Source: Heyndrickxia coagulans DSM 1 = ATCC 7050 (GTDB taxonomy: Bacteria > Bacillota > Bacilli > Bacillales > Bacillaceae_C). From it: 44,870 bases of DNA. Shown here one piece after another: positions 27,513 to 36,986 of the stretch; the stretch's first letter is position 1, and each line of letters begins with the position of its first letter. The notes under the pieces are model-generated. The model was not told the DNA's origin. It worked only from the letters and a program-made list of their open reading frames with translations, and searched no databases. Location: assembly GCF_000290615.1 (NCBI RefSeq), contig NZ_ALAS01000148.1:1-44870 (forward strand). Reading direction: 5' to 3'. The translations under genes were made by a program, and so were the position numbers.

Positions 27513-28115
27513 TTATTTTACCATTGCTTTTAAAGCGAGTTTAATATATTCATCCGCAGAAAGCACTTCTTCCGGAAGTTCAGGCACCACTTTCGCGATT
27601 TCTTTTTCCGAGTAGCCGAGCGCCGCCAGAGCGAGCACCGCTTCTTCGAGGTTTTGGTTGCCGGAAGCAGGCGCCGCTTTTTCCCCGCCCACATCATCCG
27701 GCATCTCCGGCACGAGGCCTTGCAGCTTTCCTTTCAGATCAAGAATCATCTGCCTTGCCGTTTTTTTGCCGACACCGGGGAATTTGACAAGGAAAGATTC
27801 ATTTTCATTCTCGATGGCGTCAACGACCTGCTGCGGCTGCCCGTACGCTAGAATGGCAAGCGCCCCTTTTGGCCCGATGCCGGAAACATTAAGCAGCTTT
27901 TGAAACAGCGCCCGTTCTTCCGCCGTTTCAAAACCGTAAAGCGCGATCAAATCTTCGCGCACATGCTGGTATGTAAAAATTTTTCGTTCCTGCCCGATGC
28001 TTTTTGAAAAAATATACGGGTTCGGCGCCAGCAGCCGGTAGCCGATCCCCCCGTTTTCCACGACAACGTAATCCGGGCTCACGGAATCAATGATGCCTTT
28101 AATATATTCGTACAA
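27513..28115 (-). CDS. ruvA: Holliday junction DNA-binding protein RuvA
   Basis: The tetrameric junction-recognising partner of RuvB. The 200-residue protein has an N-terminal OB fold ([11 protein letters not shown] to VRED), tandem helix-hairpin-helix motifs ([16 protein letters not shown] and [17 protein letters not shown]) and a C-terminal RuvB-binding domain after an acidic/alanine linker. RuvA proteins begin M-x-x-x-x-x-G, so I start at TTG 28115 (MYEYIKG) with GGAG 12 bases upstream. GTG 28124 has the same RBS at only three bases. First gene of a six-gene operon with a LexA-like box upstream. Confidence 0.95.
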
Positions 28116-28151
28116 CCTTCCCACACGCTCCTCAAAAACTTGCTATCCCAT

Positions 28152-28160
28152 ATTGTACCA
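28152..28160 (-). promoter_or_regulatory. Probable extended -10 promoter of the ruvA operon
   Basis: TGG-TACAAT on the minus strand with no good -35 at 17 bp, fitting an extended -10 promoter. Transcription would start about 30 bases before ruvA. Confidence 0.5.
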
Positions 28161-28178
28161 CAGAACGCAACCGTTTTG

Positions 28179-28192
28179 GGAACGAATGTCCG
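28179..28192. promoter_or_regulatory. LexA (DinR)-like SOS box upstream of ruvA
   Basis: GGAACGAATGTCCG matches the Bacillus consensus CGAACRNRYGTTYG at 12 of 14 positions. It overlaps the expected -35 region of the ruvA promoter. ruvAB belongs to the LexA regulon in B. subtilis, which supports the call. Confidence 0.5.
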
Positions 28193-28466
28193 GTCTTGCC
28201 CTTTTTTCCGGCCGGATGGTTCCTAAAGATGAGGCGCTTTTCCTGTTTCCATGGCGGAAGGAAACCGGCATCCGGAGACAGATGAGTGTCCGTCCGGCAT
28301 ACCGGGCCGCCGCTGCCTCCGGACGGGCTTCCCCGGATTTTCAGCTGGAACAATCGCCCGGGTTTAAATGGCACGATTAGCCGCAGTGCATCGGTTTAAA
28401 ATAGCACGGGCCACACTCCACATTGTAGCCGGTTTGATACAGGCCTAACCGGCTTTGCCGCAAAAA
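28193..28466. other. Non-coding stretch between yebC and ruvA
   Basis: Together with the promoter region, about 390 bases between ruvA and yebC hold no convincing gene. The open frames on both strands are short, lack RBSs and have unnatural composition. bofC, which I recall next to ruvA in B. subtilis, is not here. An imperfect direct repeat is visible (GGTTTAAATGGCACG at 28361 and GGTTTAAAATAGCACG at 28393). Confidence 0.6.
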
Positions 28467-28509
28467 AGGCACTTTCTGCACCCGGCCGGGCCGGGTGCAG
28501 AAAGTGCCT
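28461..28509 (-). terminator. Very long perfect hairpin terminator of yebC
   Basis: Arms 28467-28487 and 28489-28509 are perfect 21-bp inverted repeats around a single G. On the minus strand a TTTTTT run follows. It starts six bases after the yebC stop. Function as an intrinsic terminator is clear; the stem is about twice the usual length. Confidence 0.9.
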
Positions 28510-28515
28510 GGGACA

Positions 28516-29238
28516 TTATAATTCGGCGTTATGGTAAATTTCCTTTACATCGTCATCGTCTTCCAGCCTGTCCAGCAATCGCTCCATCTTTTCTTTTTGC
28601 GCTTCATCCAAAGCAATTGTGTTTTGCGGCACCATGGTGATTTCTGCCCGGGCAAATGTAAAGCCTTTTTCCTCCAGATTCTTCTTCACATCCATGAATT
28701 GCTCCGGGTCTGTATAAATTTCAAACACTTCATCGCTCGTTTCCATTTCCTCGGCGCCTGCTTCAATCACGGCAAGCAGCATTCCGTCTTCATCTATCTC
28801 GAGCCCTTCTCGCTCGATGACAAGATACCCTTTCCGGTCAAACAGGAAAGACACGCATCCGTTTTCGCCGAGATTTCCGCCGTTGCGCGAAAAAGCAACA
28901 CGGACATTCGAAGCGGTCCGGTTTTTATTATCGGTTAAAGCCGTGACCATGACGGCAACGCCGCCCGGCCCGTACCCTTCATATGTTATTTCCTCGTAAT
29001 GTTCGGCGTTTTGGCTGCCGTTTGCTTTCTCGATGGCGCGTTTAATATTGTCATTCGGCATATTGGCGGCCTTTGCCTTTTCAATGACCAGGCGGAGGCT
29101 TGAATTTGCTTCCGGATCAGGCCCGTTTTTCGCCGCTACATAAATTTCCTTTGCCAGTTTTTGAAAGATTTTTCCGCGCTTTGCATCCTGCGCATTTTTT
29201 CTGCCCTGAATATTTTTCCATTTGGAATGGCCGGACAT
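28516..29238 (-). CDS. yebC: YebC/PmpR-family protein
   Basis: A TACO1-related protein. Members have been described as transcriptional regulators and, more recently, as translation factors relieving proline-rich ribosome stalls. With ATG 29238 ([25 protein letters not shown], the invariant N-terminus) it has 240 residues; AGGAG stands eight bases upstream. Family sequence continues through [24 protein letters not shown] and the acidic C-terminal [20 protein letters not shown]. It is monocistronic. Confidence 0.96.
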   Translation of the reverse strand: MSGHSKWKNIQGRKNAQDAKRGKIFQKLAKEIYVAAKNGPDPEANSSLRLVIEKAKAANMPNDNIKRAIEKANGSQNAEHYEEITYEGYGPGGVAVMVTALTDNKNRTASNVRVAFSRNGGNLGENGCVSFLFDRKGYLVIEREGLEIDEDGMLLAVIEAGAEEMETSDEVFEIYTDPEQFMDVKKNLEEKGFTFARAEITMVPQNTIALDEAQKEKMERLLDRLEDDDDVKEIYHNAEL

Positions 29239-29280
29239 GGCCATCACTCCTTTCTGACAGCGCTGATACAGTCCACTATT

Positions 29281-29289
29281 ACTATACCA
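29281..29289 (-). promoter_or_regulatory. Probable extended -10 promoter of yebC
   Basis: TGG-TATAGT on the minus strand, about 45 bases before the yebC ATG. No good -35 is seen at 16-18 bp. Confidence 0.45.
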
Positions 29290-29349
29290 TACTCGCCCGA
29301 AAGGAGGATGAAAATCGTTATGCCGGCGGGGAGCGCCCCTGGTTTTCCG

Positions 29350-30318
29350 TTATGCTTGCAAACGCCTTTTTACTTCTTTTTGAAACCGGGCGCGTTCCCC
29401 GAACTGCCCAATTGAAAGCAGGGAAAGATGCGGCCAGTACTGCTCTTTTTCTTTTTTGCCGCTTCCAGCAAAACGGTTCCACTCCCTTAAAACATCCGTC
29501 GGGTAAAGAAGCGCCTCCAGAAAAGTTTCCCGGTCCGGCGCGCCGTCCAGCATTCCCCAGTTTTCAAGGGCGGCAAGCGACCATGAAGCAGCGGGCAAAA
29601 CCCGGTTGCAAAACTGGAGATCATCAGTCCAGGCCGGGGCAAGGCGGGCAAGGTCAAAATCAATCAAATACAGTTTCCCGTTTTTCGCACGCAAAAAATT
29701 ATGGTGGGCAACATCGCCGTGCGTGATGCAGTACGGCGGGTGGTGAAGCCAATGCTGTTTTTTTTCGAGCCGGTTTAACGCCTCGCCTGCCCATCTTTCG
29801 TACGCGGTGAAATACGTTTCCGGCAAATATCGGACAATCTGTTCTTTGTTTTCAAGAAATGCACGGTACCGCGCCTGCCATTTTCTCAGCTGAAAAAAGC
29901 GTGGAAATTCCATTTTTACGGCTTGCGGAAAATGTGCAGTCTTTTCGTGATACTGTTTTAACAGGCGGAAAGCGGCGCGGATGTCTTCTTCCGTCCCGAA
30001 GTTGAAACCGGCCGGGTCTTCTTCAATGTATGCCATAAAGCCAAAAGTTTTGCCTTGAAAGGGGCTGCCGCTTTCATCTTCCAGAAAACGGCAAGTTTGA
30101 GTGAAACCGCTTTTCTGCAGTTCCGATGTAAGCAGCATTTGCCGTTTAAGGCGCGCATCGGAACCATATTGCTTCATCATCACTTTTTTTGTCTTTGTCC
30201 AGACAAGCCACACCCGGTCGCGCAACCTGCGCCAGTGAACAATGGGTTCCTGCAGCATGGTTTCCGCATAAAGAAGGAGACGTTTGGTTTCGTCTCCTTC
30301 TTGTCTTCCGCCGCCCAT
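29350..30318 (-). CDS. CotS/YutH/YsxE-like APH-fold kinase, probably spore-coat associated
   Basis: A 322-residue protein of the aminoglycoside phosphotransferase/choline kinase superfamily. The catalytic loop CITHGDVAHHNFL (HGDxxxxN) and the metal-binding LIDFDLAR are intact, so it may be an active kinase; its substrate is unknown. Size and N-terminal pattern (EPIVHW to MKQYG, the lysine strand) resemble the CotS/YutH/YsxE group tied to the spore coat. Its place directly after safA points the same way. The ATG at 30318 overlaps the safA stop (TAATG), suggesting coupled translation. A family-like alternative is ATG 30258, which lacks an RBS of its own. A strong hairpin covers the codons between the two starts. 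Confidence 0.75.
   Translation of the reverse strand: MGGGRQEGDETKRLLLYAETMLQEPIVHWRRLRDRVWLVWTKTKKVMMKQYGSDARLKRQMLLTSELQKSGFTQTCRFLEDESGSPFQGKTFGFMAYIEEDPAGFNFGTEEDIRAAFRLLKQYHEKTAHFPQAVKMEFPRFFQLRKWQARYRAFLENKEQIVRYLPETYFTAYERWAGEALNRLEKKQHWLHHPPYCITHGDVAHHNFLRAKNGKLYLIDFDLARLAPAWTDDLQFCNRVLPAASWSLAALENWGMLDGAPDRETFLEALLYPTDVLREWNRFAGSGKKEKEQYWPHLSLLSIGQFGERARFQKEVKRRLQA
30271..30302. terminator. Hairpin at the safA/kinase junction, terminator or translation-control element
   Basis: AAGAAGGAGACG-(8)-CGTCTCCTTCTT, a perfect 12-bp inverted repeat just after the safA stop. On the minus strand only TTCTTTATG follows, a poor T-run. The left arm contains AAGGAG, a Shine-Dalgarno-like sequence, which folding would hide. 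Confidence 0.6.
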
Positions 30319-31577
30319 TATTTTTCTTCTTCGCCGGAAGGATCCCGGGTTTCCTGCGGCTGGTCCGTTTTTTCGCCCCGGTCATAGCCGAACGGGGCCT
30401 GCATCCCGTACGGTTCCTGCACGCCGTATGGCGGTTGTGGCATCCCGTATGGCGGTTGTGGCATCCCGTATGGCGGTTGCGGCATGCCGCCAAATGGTTC
30501 CTGCATGCCGTACGGTTGCGCCGCCATCCCGTACGATTCCTGCATGCCGGCGTACGGTTGCTTTTGGCACCCGCATGGCTGCGGCTGGTGCGGCGGGTAC
30601 GGGGCGTACTGCGGCATGGTTTGCGGCGGCATGTACTGCGGCATATAAGCGGGGCTTTCTGAAGCAGCGCCGTATAAAGGAGCCTGCTGCGCTCCCCATT
30701 GCGGCACGGCGGCAGGATGTTGCGCAGAAACCCCTGCCTGCATACTGGGGCCATACGGGTAAGGAGAAGATGAAGAAGATTCTTCTTCCCATTCGTAACC
30801 CGGCATCACTTGCTGCCCCTCCTGCCACGCCGGCTGCTGTTGCGGCATAAATCCTGCCGGCGCGGACATCACCGGCATTTGCGGATAGGCCATCGGGTAC
30901 GGCATTGGATACGGGACTTGCGGATAAGACATGCTGAAAGGATGCGGGAAAAATCCGGCGTGCATGTCCTCTCCCCCGCAGCCGCAATCGTATACCGGCA
31001 TCACGGGCGGACACGGATTGTATGGTACATACATTTCCGGGCACTCTTCCTTTACCGGCATGGTGTAGTGCATGCTTTCCGACGATTCGCTTTCATGGTG
31101 CTTCGGCGGCGGTGCCGCTGTATGGGTTTCGATTTCAGCCATATTGGTCACATAGTAATTATGGATGTCAATTTCAGGAATGACCGGTTGCGGCATTACC
31201 GGCTTATAAATCGTTTCTTTTTTTTCAACCACTTTTTCTTTCACCGGCATTTCTTTCGGTCCCGCCGCTTTTGGCAACTCTTTTTGAACCGGCATTTCTT
31301 TCGCCACAGGCATCTTTACCTCAGGCATTTGCTCGTACGGATGGGTCACGAGCGGCATTTCTTTTATGCCCGCGTGGCCCGTGTAGCCTGCATGGCCTGT
31401 ATGTGTCTCTTTTTTTACCATGCCGCCCGTTGTCGGGACTTTAATTTTCATGCCGGGCATAATCATTTCCGGATTGGATAATTGCGCATTCAATTTTTTC
31501 AGTTCGTCAAAATCGACGTCATATTTTTTAGCGATTTTCCAAAGCGTATCGCCTTTTTGCACGATATGGATTTTCAC
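30318..31577 (-). CDS. safA: Spore coat assembly protein SafA (LysM)
   Basis: A morphogenetic coat protein placed between cortex and inner coat; in B. subtilis it works with SpoVID. With GTG 31577 (VKIHIVQKGDTLWKIAKKYDV) behind GAGGAGGGG it has 419 residues. An N-terminal LysM domain (about 1-47) ends in MIMPGMKIKVP. A Lys/Glu/Met/Pro-rich linker follows, then a long low-complexity C-terminal part rich in Pro, Tyr, Met, Gln and Cys (CGCGG, CGCQ). This composition suits coat cross-linking. Three tandem MPQPPYG-type repeats lie near the C-terminus. Start and N-terminus agree closely with B. subtilis SafA. A shorter internal-start product is known there and is possible here. Confidence 0.93.
   Translation of the reverse strand: MKIHIVQKGDTLWKIAKKYDVDFDELKKLNAQLSNPEMIMPGMKIKVPTTGGMVKKETHTGHAGYTGHAGIKEMPLVTHPYEQMPEVKMPVAKEMPVQKELPKAAGPKEMPVKEKVVEKKETIYKPVMPQPVIPEIDIHNYYVTNMAEIETHTAAPPPKHHESESSESMHYTMPVKEECPEMYVPYNPCPPVMPVYDCGCGGEDMHAGFFPHPFSMSYPQVPYPMPYPMAYPQMPVMSAPAGFMPQQQPAWQEGQQVMPGYEWEEESSSSSPYPYGPSMQAGVSAQHPAAVPQWGAQQAPLYGAASESPAYMPQYMPPQTMPQYAPYPPHQPQPCGCQKQPYAGMQESYGMAAQPYGMQEPFGGMPQPPYGMPQPPYGMPQPPYGVQEPYGMQAPFGYDRGEKTDQPQETRDPSGEEEK
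30423..30485. repeat. Three tandem 21-bp repeats within safA
   Basis: Units at 30423-30443, 30444-30464 and 30465-30485 differ by single bases and encode PQPPYGM-type heptads. Shorter degenerate copies (QEPYGM, QAPFG) flank them. Copy number is likely to vary between strains. Confidence 0.9.
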
Positions 31578-31762
31578 ACATTTCCCCTCCTCAAGGCTTA
31601 AGTCCATACATTCTATGTGGTGCCGGGCAAAATGCGATTGATTTTACATAAAAACTTATGAACGTCCCGCGTCCTTTATGCACTAAAAGGATTGATTCTT
31701 TTATCCGGGCGCCTTCGTATGATAAAATCCGAATGAGGCCGAATGAATGGGAGGAAACGCTG

Positions 31763-32320
31763 TTGGCAGGAAAGAAAAAAATTCCCGGGGAAAAAAGGCG
31801 GCATTTGATCCTCGAATGGCTGCAGAATAGCCGGGAGCCGATTACGGGCGGGGAGCTGGCGAAAAGGACAAATGTGAGCCGGCAGATTATTGTAAACGAT
31901 ATTACGCTCCTGAAAGCGAAAAACGAGCCGATCCTGGCAACGAGCCAGGGATATTTGTACATACACCCCGCCGGTGCGGAAAACAAAGTGGAAAAAACGC
32001 TTGTTTGCATGCATACGCGCGAACAGGTTGCACAGGAGCTGAATTTGCTCGTGGACCACGGGGTGACCGTAAAAGATGTCAAAGTGGAGCATCCGGTATA
32101 CGGCGATCTGACCGCCTCGATTATGGTCTCCACCCGCGCAGAAGTGGCCCGGTTTATCCGCCGCATTGAAGAAACAAATGCCAGCTACTTATCCGAATTA
32201 ACGGGCGGCATCCACCTGCATACGGTTGAAGCCACAAGCGGGCGACAGCTTGAAGAAGCGGAACAGGCGCTGAAAGAAGCCGGCATTTTATTTGCAGAAA
32301 ATGAAAAAGAGCTGCCCTGA
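31763..32320 (+). CDS. niaR: NiaR (YrxA) niacin-responsive transcriptional repressor
   Basis: A nicotinate-binding repressor of NAD synthesis and niacin uptake genes. I start at TTG 31763 (MAGKKKIPGEKRRHLILEWL), eight bases after GGGAGG, giving 185 residues; the earlier ATG frame from 31658 is not family-like. It has an N-terminal HTH (ITGGELAKRTNVSRQIIVNDITLLKAKN) and a C-terminal 3H domain with three histidines in conserved context (DVKVEHPVYGDLTA, and the HLHT of GGIHLHTVEA). It is the only plus-strand gene in this part. The nadB/nadC/nadA and nifS genes that accompany it in B. subtilis are absent here. Confidence 0.93.
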   Translation: MAGKKKIPGEKRRHLILEWLQNSREPITGGELAKRTNVSRQIIVNDITLLKAKNEPILATSQGYLYIHPAGAENKVEKTLVCMHTREQVAQELNLLVDHGVTVKDVKVEHPVYGDLTASIMVSTRAEVARFIRRIEETNASYLSELTGGIHLHTVEATSGRQLEEAEQALKEAGILFAENEKELP

Positions 32321-32343
32321 ACATAAAGGACAGCTCTTTTTTA
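32305..32343 (+). terminator. Terminator of niaR
   Basis: AAAAGAGCTGCCC and GGACAGCTCTTTT form a stem with one mismatch and a 10-base loop, followed by TTTTTTAT. It overlaps the last codons of niaR. Confidence 0.85.
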
Positions 32344-32386
32344 TCTCCCATCCGGCCTAAAAAACCGGGTTTAAAGCTTGTTTTGC

Positions 32387-32422
32387 AAAAAAATAATAAG
32401 CCCGGGTTCCAGCCGAGCTTAT
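32387..32422 (-). terminator. Terminator of the spo0B-obg-pheB-pheA unit
   Basis: On the minus strand ATAAGCTCGG (32422-32413) pairs with CCGGGCTTAT (32405-32396), a 10-bp stem with one G-U pair, and is followed by TATTTTTTTG. Confidence 0.85.
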
Positions 32423-32447
32423 CAAAACAATATTGAAGAAGCGGCCA

Positions 32448-33293
32448 TCATTCATCCGCCATATACCTGTAATAGGTCCCGAGTTCTTTCACGGTGCAGC
32501 CGAGCGCATGGATTTCCTCAAGCGAAAAGCGGACAAGCTTTTCCTCTAAGGAGTGGTTCAGATCAATCATAAAAAAGTAGTTTCCAAGCCCCGTCTTTAA
32601 CGGTCGCGATTCAAGCTTGCTCAAGTTAATCTTTCGCCAAGCAAAGGCAGACAACACCTGGTACAGCGAGCCGGCCTTGTCCGTCGGCAGTGTGACCATG
32701 ATCGTCGATTTCAGGAAATCAGGCGTTTTTTCGATATGAAGCTCCTCATTTGAAAGGACAATGAATCTCGTATGGTTAAACGGATAATCATGGATGGCAC
32801 GCCTGACGATTTCAAGGCCGTACAGTTCCGCTGCCATTTCATTGGCGACCGCCCCCCATTTCAGTTCCGGGTGTTCGCTCACATATTTCGCAGCAGCGGC
32901 CGTAGAGCCCATTGGTTCCACTTCCGCATGCTGGAATTCCCGGCGCAGAAACTGGTGGCACTGCGCAAGCGCATGGGAATGGGAAATGATTTTTTCCGTT
33001 TCTCGCCAGGCGCCGGCATTTGCAGGATGAACCATAAAATGCTGCTCGATCGGCACAATGATTTCCGCACGGATCGGCGGCAGTTCTTCATGATACAAGT
33101 AATCGACCGTTAAATTCACCGAACCTTCCAGGGCATTTTCAAGCGGAACAACCGCCATATCCACCTGTTTTGCCTTAACGGCTTCCAGGCATTCCGGAAT
33201 CGTCCGGTACGCAACCCGGCTGGCCTCCGGGAACACTGACTGGACAGCGATATCGGTAAACGTCGCTTCCGGCCCGAAAAAAGCTGCTTTCAT
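32448..33293 (-). CDS. pheA: Prephenate dehydratase
   Basis: Converts prephenate to phenylpyruvate in phenylalanine synthesis. This is a monofunctional 281-residue enzyme with no chorismate mutase domain. The catalytic domain contains YRTIPECLEAV, VVPLENALEGSVNLTVDYL and the NHTRFIVL motif with the catalytic Thr. A C-terminal ACT domain with the phenylalanine-binding ESRPLKTGLGNYFFMIDL follows. The ATG follows GGGGGAGAGG. It lies 25 bases after pheB. Confidence 0.97.
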   Translation of the reverse strand: MKAAFFGPEATFTDIAVQSVFPEASRVAYRTIPECLEAVKAKQVDMAVVPLENALEGSVNLTVDYLYHEELPPIRAEIIVPIEQHFMVHPANAGAWRETEKIISHSHALAQCHQFLRREFQHAEVEPMGSTAAAAKYVSEHPELKWGAVANEMAAELYGLEIVRRAIHDYPFNHTRFIVLSNEELHIEKTPDFLKSTIMVTLPTDKAGSLYQVLSAFAWRKINLSKLESRPLKTGLGNYFFMIDLNHSLEEKLVRFSLEEIHALGCTVKELGTYYRYMADE

Positions 33294-33318
33294 TTCCTCT
33301 CCCCCGCCGGGCGGAGTT

Positions 33319-33771
33319 CTAGGCTCCGGACCCTAATATTTCTACTTTATTGACAAACTCAAATGCCTGCAGTTCTTCCAGCAGATCATTTAAACTCCTG
33401 TTGATCCCGGACACATTCAGCGAGACAGTGACATTTGCCCGCCCCTGTATCGGAATCGTCTGGTGAATCGTTAAAATATTGCATGAATAAGACGCAATGA
33501 TCCTTAAAATTTCGGATAATGTCCCGGACCGGTCTTCCAAATAAAAAAACAAGGTCACAATTTTTTCTTTTACAACTGAATGGAACGGAAAAACGGTATC
33601 GCGGTATTTATAAAAAGCGCTGCGGCTTAAGCCCGCTTTTTTCGCCGCGTCCCCGACTGATACCGCTTGTCCCCTTTCCAGCAGTTCTTTCGCCTGAAGT
33701 GTTTTGATCATCGCTTCCGGCAAAACATCCTCACGCACCAAGATAAACTTATGCTCTGCTTTCTTTTCCAA
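33319..33771 (-). CDS. pheB: ACT-domain protein PheB
   Basis: A 150-residue protein with an N-terminal helical/HTH-like region ([25 protein letters not shown]) and a C-terminal ACT domain ([24 protein letters not shown] to VEILGSGA). Annotated in Bacillus as PheB; its proposed amino-acid regulatory role is not firmly established. I start at TTG 33771 ([18 protein letters not shown]), preceded by GGAGGAAAGGG, which matches the B. subtilis length. It lies between obg and pheA. Confidence 0.9.
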   Translation of the reverse strand: MEKKAEHKFILVREDVLPEAMIKTLQAKELLERGQAVSVGDAAKKAGLSRSAFYKYRDTVFPFHSVVKEKIVTLFFYLEDRSGTLSEILRIIASYSCNILTIHQTIPIQGRANVTVSLNVSGINRSLNDLLEELQAFEFVNKVEILGSGA

Positions 33772-33818
33772 AATGCCCTTTCCTCCACTCGGAGCCGGGA
33801 TTCCCCGGCCCAGCACGG

Positions 33819-35685
<1,867 letters not shown>

Positions 35686-35716
35686 AGCTCCCGTTCTCCG
35701 AAATAGGTTATGTTTA

Positions 35717-35725
35717 AGTATAGCA
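35717..35725 (-). promoter_or_regulatory. Probable extended -10 promoter of spo0B-obg
   Basis: TGC-TATACT on the minus strand (-10 at 35722-35717), about 32 bases before spo0B. The -35 at 17 bp (GTGCAA) is poor. Confidence 0.5.
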
Positions 35726-35840
35726 AAAATTGCCCCAGGTTGCACGGGGCGCGAATGGATAGCGCACTCGCCAGGCGGGTGCGGCAGCGCGGTTTTTGTA
35801 CGTTTTTCGGTACAGACGCGGCGTTTGTACTGACGGAAAA

Positions 35841-35881
35841 TGCAAAAGCCCCGGGCCGCGAATATCGCAGCCCGGGGCTTT
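35841..35881 (-). terminator. Terminator of the rplU-prp-rpmA operon
   Basis: AAAGCCCCGGGC-(13)-GCCCGGGGCTTT, a perfect 12-bp stem, six bases after the rpmA stop. On the minus strand it continues TTTTGCATTTT. Confidence 0.88.
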
Positions 35882-35886
35882 ATGGG

Positions 35887-36189
<303 letters not shown>

Positions 36190-36519
36190 CTATTCAAAGG
36201 TTATATGGATAAATTCGCCGTATTCCCGTTCTATCGTCTCGAGGGATACAACCATGCCTTCAAGCAGAATCTGCACTTTTGCCGCCTGTTCTTCCGGCAG
36301 CTGCGCAGGGATTTTGCATTCCAAAAGGCCGCTTTCGGACTGGCGGATTTCAGGTTCAACCCCCGCCACTTCCATAATGGCGTTCACCGTCCCGAAAGAA
36401 ACAGCGGAAGCGCCGGCACAGACAATGTCCTGGCCGTATCCGGCAAATTCGGCATGGCCGCTCATTTCAAAAGACGAGATGTTCCCATTCTTTTTGCGTT
36501 TGATGCGGACCCGGATCAT
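36190..36519 (-). CDS. prp: Ribosomal-processing cysteine protease Prp (YsxB)
   Basis: Cleaves the N-terminal extension of L27. The 109-residue protein carries the catalytic pair H22 (SGHAEFAGYG) and C34 (DIVCAGASAV), the Prp signature. It lies between rplU and rpmA, the universal arrangement for this protease and its substrate. The gap to rpmA is 12 bases. Confidence 0.95.
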   Translation of the reverse strand: MIRVRIKRKKNGNISSFEMSGHAEFAGYGQDIVCAGASAVSFGTVNAIMEVAGVEPEIRQSESGLLECKIPAQLPEEQAAKVQILLEGMVVSLETIEREYGEFIHITFE

Positions 36520-36531
36520 GCCGCGTGCACC

Positions 36532-36840
36532 TTACGCATTGATTTTTTCAATGACCACTTTTGTGTACGGCTGACGGTGGCCTTGTTTTTTATGGTAATT
36601 TTTCTTCGCTTTATATTTGAACACAACGATTTTTTTCGCACGGCCGTGTTTTTCCACTTTACCCGTAACCGTAGCGCCTTCAACAACAGGGCTGCCGACT
36701 TTTACCGATTCGCCGCCGACAAAAAGAACGCGGTCAAATGTAACAGATTCGCCTTCTGCTGCATCCAATTTTTCAATGTATACAGCCTGGCCTTCTTCTA
36801 CTTTGATTTGTTTCCCGCCGGTTTCAATAATTGCGTACAT
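36532..36840 (-). CDS. rplU: Ribosomal protein bL21
   Basis: A 50S protein of 102 residues: [18 protein letters not shown] at the N-terminus and the C-terminal [25 protein letters not shown] that marks L21. ATG 36840 follows GGAGGTG by six bases. First gene of rplU-prp-rpmA, preceded by a structured L21-type leader. Confidence 0.98.
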   Translation of the reverse strand: MYAIIETGGKQIKVEEGQAVYIEKLDAAEGESVTFDRVLFVGGESVKVGSPVVEGATVTGKVEKHGRAKKIVVFKYKAKKNYHKKQGHRQPYTKVVIEKINA

Positions 36841-36863
36841 CACTGCACCTCCTTAAGACTCAG

Positions 36864-36945
36864 ACTCGCCAAAGACAGGCGTTTTACGAAGCGTAAAAAC
36901 TTGGAAAGCCTGTTCCTGAGCGGTTGTAGCACAGGGCGCTACAAA
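36864..36945 (-). promoter_or_regulatory. L21 leader (ribosomal protein autoregulatory RNA)
   Basis: On the minus strand the rplU leader folds into TTGTAGC-(7)-GCTACAA (36944-36924), then a second element in which CAGGC pairs with GCCTG around TTTTACG-CTT-CGTAAAA. This two-hairpin layout before rplU corresponds to the Firmicute L21 leader, thought to bind L21 for feedback control. Confidence 0.75.
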
Positions 36946-36957
36946 CATAACATACTG

Positions 36958-36986
36958 ATGGTAACACACACTTTTTCCTTTGTCAA
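36958..36986 (-). promoter_or_regulatory. Promoter of rplU-prp-rpmA
   Basis: -35 TTGACA (36986-36981), a 17-bp spacer, and -10 TACCAT (36963-36958). The -35 box overlaps the stop codon region of rng. Confidence 0.75.

Noticed and set aside
28132-28374. Possible bofC remnant or small gene upstream of ruvA
   Set aside because: The 80-residue frame has no signal peptide, no BofC-like sequence, no RBS and overlaps the ruvA promoter.
29100-29726. 208-residue plus-strand frame over yebC and the kinase gene
   Set aside because: It covers the 5' end of yebC and the 3' end of the kinase in antisense, with no RBS or homologous features.
30420-30490. CRISPR-like array
   Set aside because: The repeats are directly adjacent without spacers and encode in-frame heptads of SafA.
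30382-31044. Alternative long frames inside safA
   Set aside because: The repetitive, GC-biased safA C-terminal region keeps several frames open. Only the LysM-containing frame has an RBS and family match.
31591-32166. 191-residue minus-strand frame opposite niaR
   Set aside because: Antisense shadow of niaR; Ser/Cys/Arg-rich composition, no RBS and no recognisable domain.
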